From NCBI RefSeq assembly GCF_900116175.1, contig NZ_FPCH01000001.1:250501-314500 (forward strand): DNA of 64,000 nucleotides. The letters run 5' to 3'. The position numbers and the translations under genes were made by a program. Source of the stretch: Hyphomicrobium facile (GTDB lineage: Bacteria; Pseudomonadota; Alphaproteobacteria; Rhizobiales; Hyphomicrobiaceae). The notes under the pieces are model-generated. The model was given only the letters and a program-made list of their open reading frames with translations. It searched no databases and was not told the DNA's origin. Of the stretch, positions 34,934 through 44,142 are shown in pieces. Within the stretch, counting starts at the first letter, position 1. Every line of letters starts with the position of its first letter.

Positions 34934-35794
34934 TCATCGCGCGTTAACGAACATATCGCCAAGGTAGACCCGCCGGACGTCTTCATTCGATATGATTTCA
35001 GAAGGCTTGCCCTGTGTCAGAACTTGACCATCGTAAATAATATAAGCGCGATCAATTAGGCTTAACGTTTCACGAACGTTGTGGTCAGTGATCAACACAC
35101 CAATACCGCGTTCGGTCAAGTGGCGCACCAGTTGCTGAATGTCACCGACGGCGATCGGGTCGATACCGGCGAACGGTTCGTCCAGCAACATGAACGATGG
35201 CCGAGAGGCCAGCGCGCGGGCAATTTCACAGCGCCGCCGTTCACCGCCCGAGAGCGCCATCGCTGCCGACTTTCTCAGCCGGGTGATGGAAAATTCCTCC
35301 AACAGGCTGTCGAGCTGCTCTTTGCGTGCCTTGCGGTTAGGCTCGATCAGCTCGAGGACTGCCATGATGTTCTGCTCGACCGTCAATCCGCGAAAGATCG
35401 AGGCCTCCTGCGGAAGATAACCGACGCCAAGGCGGGCCCGCTGATACATCGGCAGCTTGGTCACGTCCTCGCCGTCGATCGTGATGCGGCCTTCGTCGGC
35501 GGCGACGAGGCCGGTGATCATGTAGAAAACCGTCGTTTTGCCCGCGCCGTTCGGACCCAATAGGCCGACGGATTCGCCGCGTCCGACGGCCAGGTTCACG
35601 CCTTTGACGACCATCCGCTTGCGGTACGATTTCTTGACATCGAAGGCAGTCAGCCAACCGTCCGCACCTATGGCGTGCGGGTCGTCGGAGGGCGCGGCCG
35701 CGCGTTTGGCACTGACGCCGTTCGTGCGTTCGCTCGCGCCGTTCGCGGCCGAACCGTTCTTCGATCGCAGGCGAATTGGTAAAGCCTTAAACAC
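34934..35794 (-). CDS. lptB: LPS export ABC transporter ATP-binding protein LptB
   Basis: 286 residues. Walker A GPNGAGKTT, signature LSGGERRR, Walker B FMLLDEPFAGID and the H-loop ITDHNVRETL. Powers extraction of LPS from the inner membrane by LptFG towards LptC-LptA-LptD. An Ala/Ser-rich extension of about 45 residues precedes the conserved start (LTAFDVKKSYRKRMVVKGV); a shorter start is possible. lptC lies 66 bp upstream. Confidence 0.96.
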   Translation of the reverse strand: MFKALPIRLRSKNGSAANGASERTNGVSAKRAAAPSDDPHAIGADGWLTAFDVKKSYRKRMVVKGVNLAVGRGESVGLLGPNGAGKTTVFYMITGLVAADEGRITIDGEDVTKLPMYQRARLGVGYLPQEASIFRGLTVEQNIMAVLELIEPNRKARKEQLDSLLEEFSITRLRKSAAMALSGGERRRCEIARALASRPSFMLLDEPFAGIDPIAVGDIQQLVRHLTERGIGVLITDHNVRETLSLIDRAYIIYDGQVLTQGKPSEIISNEDVRRVYLGDMFVNAR

Positions 35795-35860
35795 CCGATA
35801 CCTCGCAGCCCTTCGTGCATTGTCGCCGCGGTTTGAAATGTGTCCAAGCCGGTCGCAACG

Positions 35861-37807
35861 TCAAGGTGACGTACGGACCTGCCAGTTGTCCGCCTGGATT
35901 TTCGATTTCTTCAATTGGCCCGGATAGAAGACGGCGCTGGGACGTTCGGCCTTGAAAACCTCGCCGTTGGCGTCGCCGTTGCGGCTCGTCATTAGCGCTC
36001 CGCTCGTGGCAGCCGGTTCGGTCTTGATCGTCGCCTCGCCGGTGTTCATGTCGATCACCAGCCTCGTCCCGTTCACGATATTCTTGCCTTGGGTCAGCAC
36101 AACGGCGCCGCCGAGCGTCGTGAGATTTTTCTTAACATCGACTTCAGCCCAGTCGCCGGTTGCTGTCTGCCCATCCTTGGCGGTCACCACGACTTTCTTC
36201 TTGGCGGTGAGGTGCGTCAAAGAAGCGGCCGCACCGCCGGCTGCCTTGTCACCGGTCGCACCGATCGCGGCGCTGCCTGTGTAGAAGGCTGTCAGTTCCT
36301 GTGACCGCATCGAGATGTTTCCCTGCACGGCTGAAACGTTGCCGGTGAACAATGCCGTCTTGGCGACGTCGTCGACGTCGAGCTTGTCGGATACGACATC
36401 ATAAGGGGAGTTTGAATCCGTCTTGAAGGCGGCGCCGAATGAAATTCCGCCGCCGCTCTCGTCCTGATCGTCATCAGCCGGCTGCGGGGATGCCTTCGCC
36501 GAGGCCCTCACGAAATGCGCGGTGATGCGCCCTGCGCTGACGCCGGACGAGACATCGGCCGGCGACGACAGCTGCATCTTGCTCGTCGTGCGATGGTAGG
36601 TCAGCCGGCGGCCGCGCAACACGTTCGCTCCCTGTGTCACGACGACAGGGCCGGTGAGAACCATCGTCTGCGCCTTCTGATCGTAATCGACGCGATCACC
36701 GACGGCTTTCTTGTCATCGCCGTGGGTCAGCACGACGTCGCCTTCAAGAACGGCGGTGTTCGAGATCGTATCGAAGAGCGCCGTGTGACTGGTTGCCGTT
36801 TCGCCGTTCGGCTGTTTCAGCACCACGGTATCCGTGGCGAGGATTTGCTTCACCTTCGTTCCGCGATCCGCGTCCCCATCGGGCGCGGCTTGGGCTGCGT
36901 TGCCGCCTTCGGGTGCAACCGCACCTTCATACGTGACGGTCATTTCGGGCGCCGTCATGGTCGCTCCGGCTTGGGTCGCGACGACTTTGCCAGTGTAGAA
37001 AGCCGTTTTCTTCACGTCGTCGATGTCGAGCCGGTTCGACGTGACTTCGACGGGCTCGCCGGGTTTGCCGAAGGGAAGCGCCTGTTGCGCGTTTTGATTG
37101 TCCGAGGCGGCAGAAGCTTCCTTCGGCTTCATGTACGTGCGCACGTTGTCGACGAAGGTATATTCTTTTGCCTTCTGGCGGATGGTCAGCTGATTGGATG
37201 TGATCGTGCCGGCGCCCATTATTATGGTCGACGGCTGATCGGACGTGATGATGTTTTCTTTCGTCTTGATGGTCGCCCGCGTCAGCTTGGCGTTCAGGCC
37301 GCCCTCGCCCGTCACGTCGATCGAATCATAGAGTTCGAGAACGTTCGAGTTGTTGTCGAACAGTCCGCGGCTCGCGACGAGATAGGTCTTCTGCTTTTTG
37401 GCATCCATCAGTTCGCCGGTGATGCCTTGCAGATGAATGGCGGTCAGCGTCTTGAGATCTTGCTGCGCCGTTTCCGCCTTCACCCAGTATTTGCCACCAT
37501 CGGCATTGAAGCCCTGGTAGTGCGGGTTGTGCATCTTGAGATTGTCGGCAACGATTTGCGGAATTTCGAGCGGCGGGATCGAAGGACTTATGCCGGCGTT
37601 GCCCAGGATGTTCGCCGTGGCGATGACGGCCGTTGCGACTGCGGTCGCCGGAAGCGCAATCTTCAGCACTCGCACGCGTCTTGAATGGCGATGAGCCGCC
37701 ATTCTGCTTTGCGTGCGATCGCCGGCTATGACGATGCTGTTGCCTGACGCGCGGGCATGCCCACCGGCTGTAGCAGAGTTATCCGTGGTGACAGCCGCGC
37801 TGGCCAT
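35861..37807 (-). CDS. lptC: LptC fused to two LptA/OstA-like domains
   Basis: 648 residues versus about 190 for ordinary LptC. A cytoplasmic tail and one membrane helix (about 48-70, VLKIALPATAVATAVIATANIL) lead into an LptC beta-jellyroll (about 80-235). Two LptA/OstA-type repeats follow. One starts VEVTSNRLDIDDVKKTAFYTG (about 249) and runs to about 420. The second starts YDVVSDKLDVDDVAKTALFTG (about 467) and runs to about 625. No separate lptA exists in the 66 bp before lptB, so this protein probably supplies both LptC and LptA functions of the periplasmic bridge. Gene symbol refers to the N-terminal domain. Confidence 0.85.
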   Translation of the reverse strand: MASAAVTTDNSATAGGHARASGNSIVIAGDRTQSRMAAHRHSRRVRVLKIALPATAVATAVIATANILGNAGISPSIPPLEIPQIVADNLKMHNPHYQGFNADGGKYWVKAETAQQDLKTLTAIHLQGITGELMDAKKQKTYLVASRGLFDNNSNVLELYDSIDVTGEGGLNAKLTRATIKTKENIITSDQPSTIIMGAGTITSNQLTIRQKAKEYTFVDNVRTYMKPKEASAASDNQNAQQALPFGKPGEPVEVTSNRLDIDDVKKTAFYTGKVVATQAGATMTAPEMTVTYEGAVAPEGGNAAQAAPDGDADRGTKVKQILATDTVVLKQPNGETATSHTALFDTISNTAVLEGDVVLTHGDDKKAVGDRVDYDQKAQTMVLTGPVVVTQGANVLRGRRLTYHRTTSKMQLSSPADVSSGVSAGRITAHFVRASAKASPQPADDDQDESGGGISFGAAFKTDSNSPYDVVSDKLDVDDVAKTALFTGNVSAVQGNISMRSQELTAFYTGSAAIGATGDKAAGGAAASLTHLTAKKKVVVTAKDGQTATGDWAEVDVKKNLTTLGGAVVLTQGKNIVNGTRLVIDMNTGEATIKTEPAATSGALMTSRNGDANGEVFKAERPSAVFYPGQLKKSKIQADNWQVRTSP

Positions 37808-37891
37808 GTAGTTCCCCCTAAGGCCCGCTAATCTCGCCTTTAATTGGGGAGACTTTGGGACCTTATGCTCCGAGCCCGGCCGCGGCCGGGT

Positions 37892-38512
37892 TCAGTGTGC
37901 GAAAATATCGTCCTCCTCGAACCCGGCGAGGTCGAGGCGGGCGCGGGTCGGAAGGAACTTGAAAGCTTCGTTGGCGAAGCCTTCCCGCCCTTCTCTCGCG
38001 AGCATCATATCGAGCTTCGTCTTGACTGCGTGAAGATGCAGCACATCGTTCGCCGCGTATGCCTTCTGGCTATCGGAAAGCTCGGACGCGCCCCAGTCGC
38101 TGCTTTGCTGCTGCTTCGACAGCTCTATTCCGAGAAGCTCGCCAACGAGATCCTTCAATCCGTGGCGGTCGGTGTAGGTGCGGGAAAGCTTCGAAGCAAT
38201 CTTCGTGCAGTAGATGGGTGCTGTTGCAACTCCGAGGTATTGCTCGAGCACGGCGATATCGAAGCGGGCGAAATGGAAAATCTTCAGAACTTTTGGATCG
38301 GTCAGAAGGGCCTTGAGGCGCGGCGCGCTATAGTCCTTGCCGTCGAATTTCACGAGATGGGCCGTGCCGTCACCGCTCGAAAGCTGCACGAGGCACAGGC
38401 GATCGCGATGGGGGTTCAGCCCTAGCGTTTCGGTGTCGATCGCGACGCCGTTCGGAAACGTCAGGCCGGCGGGCAAATCACCTTTGTGGAGCTTGGTCTT
38501 GGGCGCGGTCAT
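37892..38512 (-). CDS. nrnC: NrnC-type 3'-5' exoribonuclease (RNase D fold)
   Basis: 206 residues: a minimal DEDDy exonuclease domain without the HRDC domains of RNase D. Exo I AIDTETLGL, Exo II FHFARFDIAVL and Exo III YAANDVLHL are present. Its length and the lptC-rpoN neighbourhood match NrnC of rhizobia/Bartonella, which degrades di- and short oligoribonucleotides and can replace Orn. Older annotation would call it ribonuclease D. Confidence 0.88.
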   Translation of the reverse strand: MTAPKTKLHKGDLPAGLTFPNGVAIDTETLGLNPHRDRLCLVQLSSGDGTAHLVKFDGKDYSAPRLKALLTDPKVLKIFHFARFDIAVLEQYLGVATAPIYCTKIASKLSRTYTDRHGLKDLVGELLGIELSKQQQSSDWGASELSDSQKAYAANDVLHLHAVKTKLDMMLAREGREGFANEAFKFLPTRARLDLAGFEEDDIFAH

Positions 38513-38666
38513 TGTTTCATTCGTCCGTCGGTCGCCGCCGCAGCCGAGATAGCTCGTCGCGATGCCACGAGCCTCGCCTAAGTCATCTTGCCGGAGGCTA
38601 AATGATTGATGTTGTTACGCTCTAGGACTCGAAGCGAAATAGGTCTGTAGCATTCGGCTGCCGCCG

Positions 38667-38966
38667 TTAGCAAGGAGGCGCGTTTTTCCGAGGCGTATCC
38701 TCTAAGGTCGCTATGTAGTGCACCCTGCTGCCGCTCGCGTAGACGATGAAACACTTGTTGCCCAAGCGGTCGTTTTTGACAGTGAGCGAGGTGGTGTATC
38801 GCGGAGCGTCTCGGGGCAATGGGGTCGTGGCGACGGGTGGCAGATGGCTAGCAGCCAGCCGCCCGAGAAGCACGACTAATTGCCCTTCCGCCAGAGACTC
38901 CTCTGGGATGGAATCCTCCCATTGGTCGGGCGCCCCGTGGCGTAGAATCTTCCAAATCCGCGCCAT
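38667..38966 (-). CDS. Hypothetical protein
   Basis: 99 residues, not recognised. Composition is ordinary for a soluble protein (MARIWKILRHGAPDQWEDSI start, NKCFIVYASGSRVHYIATL near the end). Weak ribosome site. An isolated single gene between nrnC and the HlyD gene; it could be spurious. Confidence 0.4.
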   Translation of the reverse strand: MARIWKILRHGAPDQWEDSIPEESLAEGQLVVLLGRLAASHLPPVATTPLPRDAPRYTTSLTVKNDRLGNKCFIVYASGSRVHYIATLEDTPRKNAPPC

Positions 38967-39090
38967 GTGTCCGGCCCATGCTTTTCGCTAAGCATAGCAC
39001 GGAGTTCACCGCCCGTGGATTTTTGACAATGGCCTAGAAATTCAAACCGAGACACCGCCGGTTTTCAGGCATGAAGCCCATTCATCTGGC

Positions 39091-40233
39091 TTATCTGGTG
39101 GATGTAGCGGGCGGGTCGAATGTTGCTGCCGTGGCGTTTGGCGCGCCTTCCGTATCAATCGTGGCTTTGACCGACATGCCTGGCCGAACCAGCGTGCCGA
39201 AGGCCGGATTTTGATCGAGAGCGATCTTCACGGGTACGCGCTGGACGACCTTCGTGAGATTTCCCGTCGCAGCATCCTGAGCTTGAGGCGCGAAGATCTT
39301 TCCGGTTCCCGGCGCCCAACTTTCGACGTGACCCGTCAATTTCAAATCCGGAAATGCATCCACCGTGATGCGCGCGGGCTGGCCACTGCGGACGTTCGTC
39401 ATCTGCGTTTCCTTGAGATTGGCAATGACCCAGATCTCCGGCAGGGAAACGACGGAGATCACAGGCGATCCGACACTCACGAATTGACCCGGCCGAACCT
39501 GGCGCTGACCGACGATGCCGTCGGCCGGCGATAAGATGCGCGTGCTGTTCACGTTGTTCTGGGCAACGGTCGCCACAGCTTCGGCGCCGCGCACCATCGC
39601 TTCGAGCTGTCCCTGCGCAGTGTCGAGGCTCGCAAGGACTGTCTTTTGCTGATCGAGCTGAGCGCTGCTCAGCGCCATTTGAGCCGAACTGCGTCTGGCG
39701 TTGTTCACTGCCTGCTCAACGCGCTGCGTCGTTCCGATGTCGCTGGTTTTCAACAGATCGCGCTGGCGCTTCTCTTCGAGATTGAAACGCTCGAGGTCTG
39801 CTTGCGCCGCGTCAATTCCGGCTTGCGCTTGCCGTACGAGGCTCCGCTGACTTGCCTTTTGATTTGCAAGATTAGCGAGGTTCGCCTTCGCCGAGACGAC
39901 GTTCGCCTGGGCTTGCGCGAGTGCTGCGTCATAGTCCGAAGGATCGATTTCCGCGATGACGTCGCCCTTTTTCACCGGCTGGAAGTCCTTGACCGGAACC
40001 GCCTTGATGACACCAGAGACCTTGGCCGAGAGTGGCGTGACGTCACCTGCAATGAACGCGTCGTCGGTCGTTTGAAGTGCCTCGTTCGTGGTTTCGCTAT
40101 GGGCGGGGCGGGTCCAGCGATTTTCGCTTCCGGTCAACTGCCACGCCAGAAATCCTGCGCATGCAGCGGCGAGGATGCTCAGTATGGCGGCGAAGGCAGC
40201 ACGTCGTTGCTCTCCTCGCGGGCCATCGGTCAT
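39091..40233 (-). CDS. HlyD/EmrA family membrane fusion protein, orphan
   Basis: 380 residues. One N-terminal membrane helix (about 12-32), then the periplasmic adaptor: lipoyl half-motif DDAFIAGDVTPLSAKVSGVIKAV, a long alpha-hairpin coiled coil (about 100-215) and the second lipoyl half ILSPADGIVGQRQVRPGQ. It would link an inner-membrane transporter to an outer-membrane channel, but no transporter gene is adjacent on its strand. It sits beside the TetR-emrAB cluster and is related to that EmrA, so the two may share regulation. Confidence 0.88.
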   Translation of the reverse strand: MTDGPRGEQRRAAFAAILSILAAACAGFLAWQLTGSENRWTRPAHSETTNEALQTTDDAFIAGDVTPLSAKVSGVIKAVPVKDFQPVKKGDVIAEIDPSDYDAALAQAQANVVSAKANLANLANQKASQRSLVRQAQAGIDAAQADLERFNLEEKRQRDLLKTSDIGTTQRVEQAVNNARRSSAQMALSSAQLDQQKTVLASLDTAQGQLEAMVRGAEAVATVAQNNVNSTRILSPADGIVGQRQVRPGQFVSVGSPVISVVSLPEIWVIANLKETQMTNVRSGQPARITVDAFPDLKLTGHVESWAPGTGKIFAPQAQDAATGNLTKVVQRVPVKIALDQNPAFGTLVRPGMSVKATIDTEGAPNATAATFDPPATSTR

Positions 40234-40425
40234 GACTTTCTCCTGGTCTTCGTCGAAGAAGCGCTGCAGCCACTGAACACTCGCGTTACCGCTGGTCTGC
40301 GCAATCCGTTCGAACCAACTCGCCGCAGGGAGGTGGCGATCTCAACGCCGGACCGAAGCTTGTTACTTCCAGGTCACGCCGAAGTTCCGTGAGCGTCTCT
40401 CATTTGCCGTGCCAGCAGCGGCGCC

Positions 40426-41073
40426 TTAGGCGCGACAACCATCAAGGAAGAGCTTGGCGCAGATGCGGGCCCGGCTTTTGATCTCTTCGGGCGAAGGGGG
40501 CGGGCTCAGGCCGATCATGGCGGTGCGCTGCAAATCCATCACCATCATTCCGCGCAGTGCGCTGACGGTCGCGACAGGATCATCAAATTTTAGCAATCCG
40601 CGGTCGCGCTGGCGTTCGAGCCACTGCGTCATGGCTTTCGTGGTCTGCGCCACCGCGACGTCGTTGAAGGTCGCGGCAAGCTCGGGACAGCGATCTCTCT
40701 CGCTGATGACCAGCCGGAGCATGGCGATCGTTTCGCTGTCGAGCGCCAGGGCGCCGAAGGCGACGAGGAAATGCTCTACAGCATCGGCGAGCTCGTAGCG
40801 GTCGAGTTCCGAGGGATCGACTTTCAGCATGAAGCGCCCGGTCCGGTCGGCAATGACCTTCTGGAAAAGATCCGCCTTGGCCGGGATGAGCCGGTACATG
40901 GTTTTAGTCGAAATTCCGGCGCGCTGGGCGACATTTCCCATCGTCGTCGCGGCATAGCCCTTGTCGCGAAACTCAGCAGCCGCCGCTTCGACAAGGAGGT
41001 GGAGCGTCTCGTCGTCGGGCCGGATTTGAGGCCGGCCGCGGCAGCGCTTCGGGGCCACTGCATTTTGTCCCAT
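40426..41073 (-). CDS. TetR/AcrR family repressor of the divergent efflux operon
   Basis: 215 residues. N-terminal TetR helix-turn-helix (LLVEAAAAEFRDKGYAATTMGNVAQRAG, ISTKTMYRLIPAKADLF, about 22-70) and a C-terminal ligand domain of the AcrR C_7/C_39 type. ATG 41073 (MGQNAVAPKRCRGRP) is the natural start; the frame stays open upstream through the divergent emrA gene as an antisense shadow. Divergent orientation and shared operator-like repeats point to control of emrAB. Confidence 0.9.
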   Translation of the reverse strand: MGQNAVAPKRCRGRPQIRPDDETLHLLVEAAAAEFRDKGYAATTMGNVAQRAGISTKTMYRLIPAKADLFQKVIADRTGRFMLKVDPSELDRYELADAVEHFLVAFGALALDSETIAMLRLVISERDRCPELAATFNDVAVAQTTKAMTQWLERQRDRGLLKFDDPVATVSALRGMMVMDLQRTAMIGLSPPPSPEEIKSRARICAKLFLDGCRA

Positions 41074-41077
41074 GACT

Positions 41078-41127
41078 ATTTTCCAAATTCCTGTTGACAT
41101 CCAGTTTATAGTGCCTATTTTGGAAAA
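41078..41127 (+). promoter_or_regulatory. emrAB promoter with operator-like inverted repeats
   Basis: TTGACA (41094-41099) and TATTTT (41116-41121), 16-bp spacer, form a good sigma-70 promoter for emrA. Inverted arms TTTTCCAAA (41079-41087) and TTTGGAAAA (41119-41127) flank it; the second overlaps the -10 and the first lies just before the tetR start codon. Suits TetR repression of both directions. Confidence 0.55.
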
Positions 41128-41187
41128 CATCAAGTTTCCTAATGGCCGCGATGCCGGCCGAACTGCAGCGTGTTGAGGAGCAGCCCA

Positions 41188-42414
41188 ATGGGCCATCATT
41201 CCAATGCCACGATCGCGGACAGGCCGGTTACCGACGCCGAGACCGTGTTGTTTGTCCCGCCGTCCGGGCAGCACCAGCCTGCAGAGCTGAAGGCACCGGC
41301 TCCCGGCGCCAAGGCGGCCGAGCCGCAGCGGCCTGTCGCGTCCGCGTCTCCGAAAAGGTCGCGCTGGCCGCTTCTGGCCGGCGCGAGCCTCGTGGTCCTG
41401 GCAGCCGCCGCGTACGTCGGCTGGGAGTACTGGTCGGTTTGGCGTTTCCAGGTATCGACGGACGACGCATACGTTCAGGCCGACAACACGACCATCGCAC
41501 CGAAGGTATCGGGCTATCTCTCGGACGTCCTCGTCGGCGACAATGAAGTCGTGAAGGCTGGACAGGTACTGGCGCGGATCGACGATCGCGACTTCAAGGT
41601 CGCTCTCGATCAGGCGAAGGCCGACGTTCAGGGCGCCAAGGCGGCCGTCTCCAATAAGCAGGCGTCGCTCGACGCCCAGCAGTCGATCATTGATAGCGCG
41701 AAGGCGACCATCGACGTTGATCGTGCGAACGAGACGTTCGCCGCGCAGGACAATGAGCGTTTCACGCACCTCGCCACCACGGGTTACGGCAGCGTCCAGA
41801 ACGCGCAGCAGGCTACGTCTCGCATTGCGGCTGCTCGCGCTTCGATCGCGCGGGATACGGCGGCGCTCGCGAATGCAATCAAGCAGACCGATATTCTCAA
41901 AGCAGAACTTGCGCAGGCGCAGGCAACGCTGGCGCGTGACGAAGCCGTGCAGCGACAGGCCGAGTTGAATCTCTCCTACACGAACATTCTTTCACCGGTA
42001 GATGGCGTGGTCGGAAACCGGACGTTGCGCGTCGGTCAGTACGTTAACGCAGGAACGCAGTTGATGGCTGTCGTGCCGACTGCTTCCGCGTACATCGTCG
42101 CCAACTTCAAAGAAACGCAGCTCGCGGATGTTCGTCCGGGGCAGGCCGTGAACGTCGAAGTCGACATGTTCCCGGGTGTGGAGATACCGGCGCGCGTCGA
42201 TAGTCTTGCGCCTGCGAGCGGTCAGCAGTTCGCGCTTTTGCCGCCTGACAATGCGACGGGCAACTTCACGAAGATCGTCCAACGCATTCCGGTGAAGATC
42301 ACACTCGATCCGGGCAACCCGCTCGCTGGAGAACTTCGTCCGGGAATGTCGGTCTACCCGACGATAGAAACCCAGCAGCAGAGCAAATCCGGCACTTCTC
42401 TCGCCGCCAAGTGA
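41188..42414 (+). CDS. EmrA-type membrane fusion protein
   Basis: 408 residues. Pro/Ala-rich cytoplasmic N-terminus, one membrane helix (about 62-80), then the EmrA/HlyD adaptor with VSTDDAYVQADNTTIAPKV, long coiled-coil hairpin (about 140-260) and SPVDGVVGNRTLRVGQYV. Forms a tripartite pump with the DHA2 transporter encoded 37 bp downstream. ATG 41188 has GAGGAG seven bases upstream. Confidence 0.92.
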   Translation: MGHHSNATIADRPVTDAETVLFVPPSGQHQPAELKAPAPGAKAAEPQRPVASASPKRSRWPLLAGASLVVLAAAAYVGWEYWSVWRFQVSTDDAYVQADNTTIAPKVSGYLSDVLVGDNEVVKAGQVLARIDDRDFKVALDQAKADVQGAKAAVSNKQASLDAQQSIIDSAKATIDVDRANETFAAQDNERFTHLATTGYGSVQNAQQATSRIAAARASIARDTAALANAIKQTDILKAELAQAQATLARDEAVQRQAELNLSYTNILSPVDGVVGNRTLRVGQYVNAGTQLMAVVPTASAYIVANFKETQLADVRPGQAVNVEVDMFPGVEIPARVDSLAPASGQQFALLPPDNATGNFTKIVQRIPVKITLDPGNPLAGELRPGMSVYPTIETQQQSKSGTSLAAK

Positions 42415-42451
42415 TGGCAAGGGCCTAGGCCCTGAGTTGGAGTAAGCAGCT

Positions 42452-44068
42452 ATGGCAAGCGCGGATCAAACAGCGATACCGGCCGCAGATTTTCCCAACG
42501 CGGCCGGCGCCGGATCAGTCGACAAAGCAAGCCTGACGACTTGGATCGCGGTCATCGCCGGCATGATCGGCGCCTTCATGTCGATCCTGAACATCCAGAT
42601 CACCAACGCGTCTCTTCTCGATATCGAGGGCGGGATCGGAACAGGCGCCGACAACGGCGCGTGGATCTCGACGTCGTATCTGATCGGCGAAATCGTGGTC
42701 ATCCCGCTGACGGGCTATTTCAGCCGCGTCTTCGGGTTTCGCCGGTATATGATCGTCAGCACGTTCTTTTTCGCCGTCTTCTCGATGGCGTGTGCGTTCG
42801 CGCATGACCTCGGCACGATGATCGCGATGCGCGGGCTTCAGGGTTTCGCCGGGGGCGTGCTGATCCCGATGGCTTTCACGATGGTCGTGACGAAGCTGCC
42901 GAAGTCCCAGCAACCCGTCGGGTTGGCGCTGTTCGCGATTGCCGTCACGTTTGCTCCTGCCATCGGCCCGACGATCGGCGGGTATCTGACCGAGAACTAC
43001 GGCTGGCAGAAAATCTTTTTCATCAACGCCGTTCCGAGTGCGATCATGATCGTCGCGCTGTGGTTCACGCTCGAAAAGGACAAGCCGCAGCTTGGTCTTC
43101 TCAAGGAAGGCGATTGGGCTGGCATCTTTACGATGGCGATCGGTCTTTCCGCGCTTCAGACGCTGCTCGAAGAGGGAAACAAGGACGACTGGTTCGGTTC
43201 GCCATTCATCGTGAAGCTTGCAGTTATCGCGGTGGTGTTTCTGGTCGCTTTCGTGTGGATCGAGCTCAAGGTCGAAAAGCCGCTCGTCGATCTCAGGCTG
43301 CTGAAAGACAAAAATTTCGGTATCGGCACCGTTGCAAACATGCTCGTCGGCTTCGCGCTGTTCGGCACGGTTTATGTTCTGCCGCAGTATCTCGGGCAGG
43401 TGCAGGGTTATAACGCCGAGCAGATCGGGAACGTACTCGCGTGGACCGGTTTGCCGCAGCTTCTCATCATCCCCTTCGTGCCGCGGCTGATGAAGATTTT
43501 CGACGTTCGCTACATCGGCGTCGCGGGTATCGCGCTTTTTGCGCTGAGCTGTTTTATGAACATCAATATGTCGCTCGATTATTCGGGCGACCAGTTCTTC
43601 GTGCCGAACATCGTGCGTGCCGTGGGGCAGGCCCTCATCCTGACGCCGCTGACTGCAATAGCGACCTCGGGCATTGCGCCGAAGGATGCAGCCAACGCTT
43701 CGGGTCTATTCAATATGCTCCGGAATTTGGCCGGTGCCGTCGGTACCGCCGCGCTCGAAACCATCATCACGAAACGCGAGCAGTTTCACTCGAACATCAT
43801 CGGGCAATCCGTGAATGTTTATCGTGACGAGGTTCGTCAGCGGATCGACGAGATGACGAACTATTTCCTGGCGCACGGCGTTTCGGATGCGGCAACGGCG
43901 CGCCACGAGGCGATTGTCGCGCTTGGAAAGACCGTCAAGCGCCAGGCACTCGTCATGGGATTCAGCGATACCTTCGCGGTCATCGCCATCATGCTCGCGG
44001 TTGCTGCGGTGGCGCTCCTCTTTGCGCGAAAGGCGCCACCCAGCGGCGGCGCCTCAGCTGCACATTGA
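42452..44068 (+). CDS. EmrB/QacA family drug:H+ antiporter (DHA2, 14 TMS)
   Basis: 538-residue MFS transporter with the DHA2 architecture. First helix TTWIAVIAGMIGAFMSILNIQITNASL contains the motif D1-like region; motif C-like stretch ALFAIAVTFAPAIGPTIGGYL in helix 5; a long loop near the end (about 445-500) before the last helix. Partner of the upstream EmrA protein; exports hydrophobic compounds. Ends at a strong terminator inside the 3' end of ssuA. Confidence 0.93.
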   Translation: MASADQTAIPAADFPNAAGAGSVDKASLTTWIAVIAGMIGAFMSILNIQITNASLLDIEGGIGTGADNGAWISTSYLIGEIVVIPLTGYFSRVFGFRRYMIVSTFFFAVFSMACAFAHDLGTMIAMRGLQGFAGGVLIPMAFTMVVTKLPKSQQPVGLALFAIAVTFAPAIGPTIGGYLTENYGWQKIFFINAVPSAIMIVALWFTLEKDKPQLGLLKEGDWAGIFTMAIGLSALQTLLEEGNKDDWFGSPFIVKLAVIAVVFLVAFVWIELKVEKPLVDLRLLKDKNFGIGTVANMLVGFALFGTVYVLPQYLGQVQGYNAEQIGNVLAWTGLPQLLIIPFVPRLMKIFDVRYIGVAGIALFALSCFMNINMSLDYSGDQFFVPNIVRAVGQALILTPLTAIATSGIAPKDAANASGLFNMLRNLAGAVGTAALETIITKREQFHSNIIGQSVNVYRDEVRQRIDEMTNYFLAHGVSDAATARHEAIVALGKTVKRQALVMGFSDTFAVIAIMLAVAAVALLFARKAPPSGGASAAH

Positions 44069-44078
44069 TTTTATGGGC

Positions 44079-44106
44079 GTGACCCAGCCAAGTGTGACCC
44101 AGCCAA
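44079..44106. repeat. 13-bp direct repeat downstream of emrB
   Basis: GTGACCCAGCCAA occurs at 44079-44091 and 44094-44106, 15 bp apart, between the emrB stop and the terminator. Likely a local duplication. Confidence 0.75.
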
Positions 44107-44110
44107 TCGG

Positions 44111-44142
44111 GCGGCGGCGAATTAATTCGCGGCCGCTTTTTT
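44111..44142 (+). terminator. Intrinsic terminator of emrAB overlapping the ssuA stop codon
   Basis: Arms GCGGCGGCGAATT (44111-44123) and AATTCGCGGCCGC (44124-44136), one mismatch, followed by six T (44137-44142). The hairpin includes the ssuA stop codon on the other strand (44122-44124). Confidence 0.8.

Noticed and set aside
41074-41769. Long N-terminal extension of the tetR frame
   Set aside because: It is antisense to emrA, and the TetR domain starts naturally at 41073.
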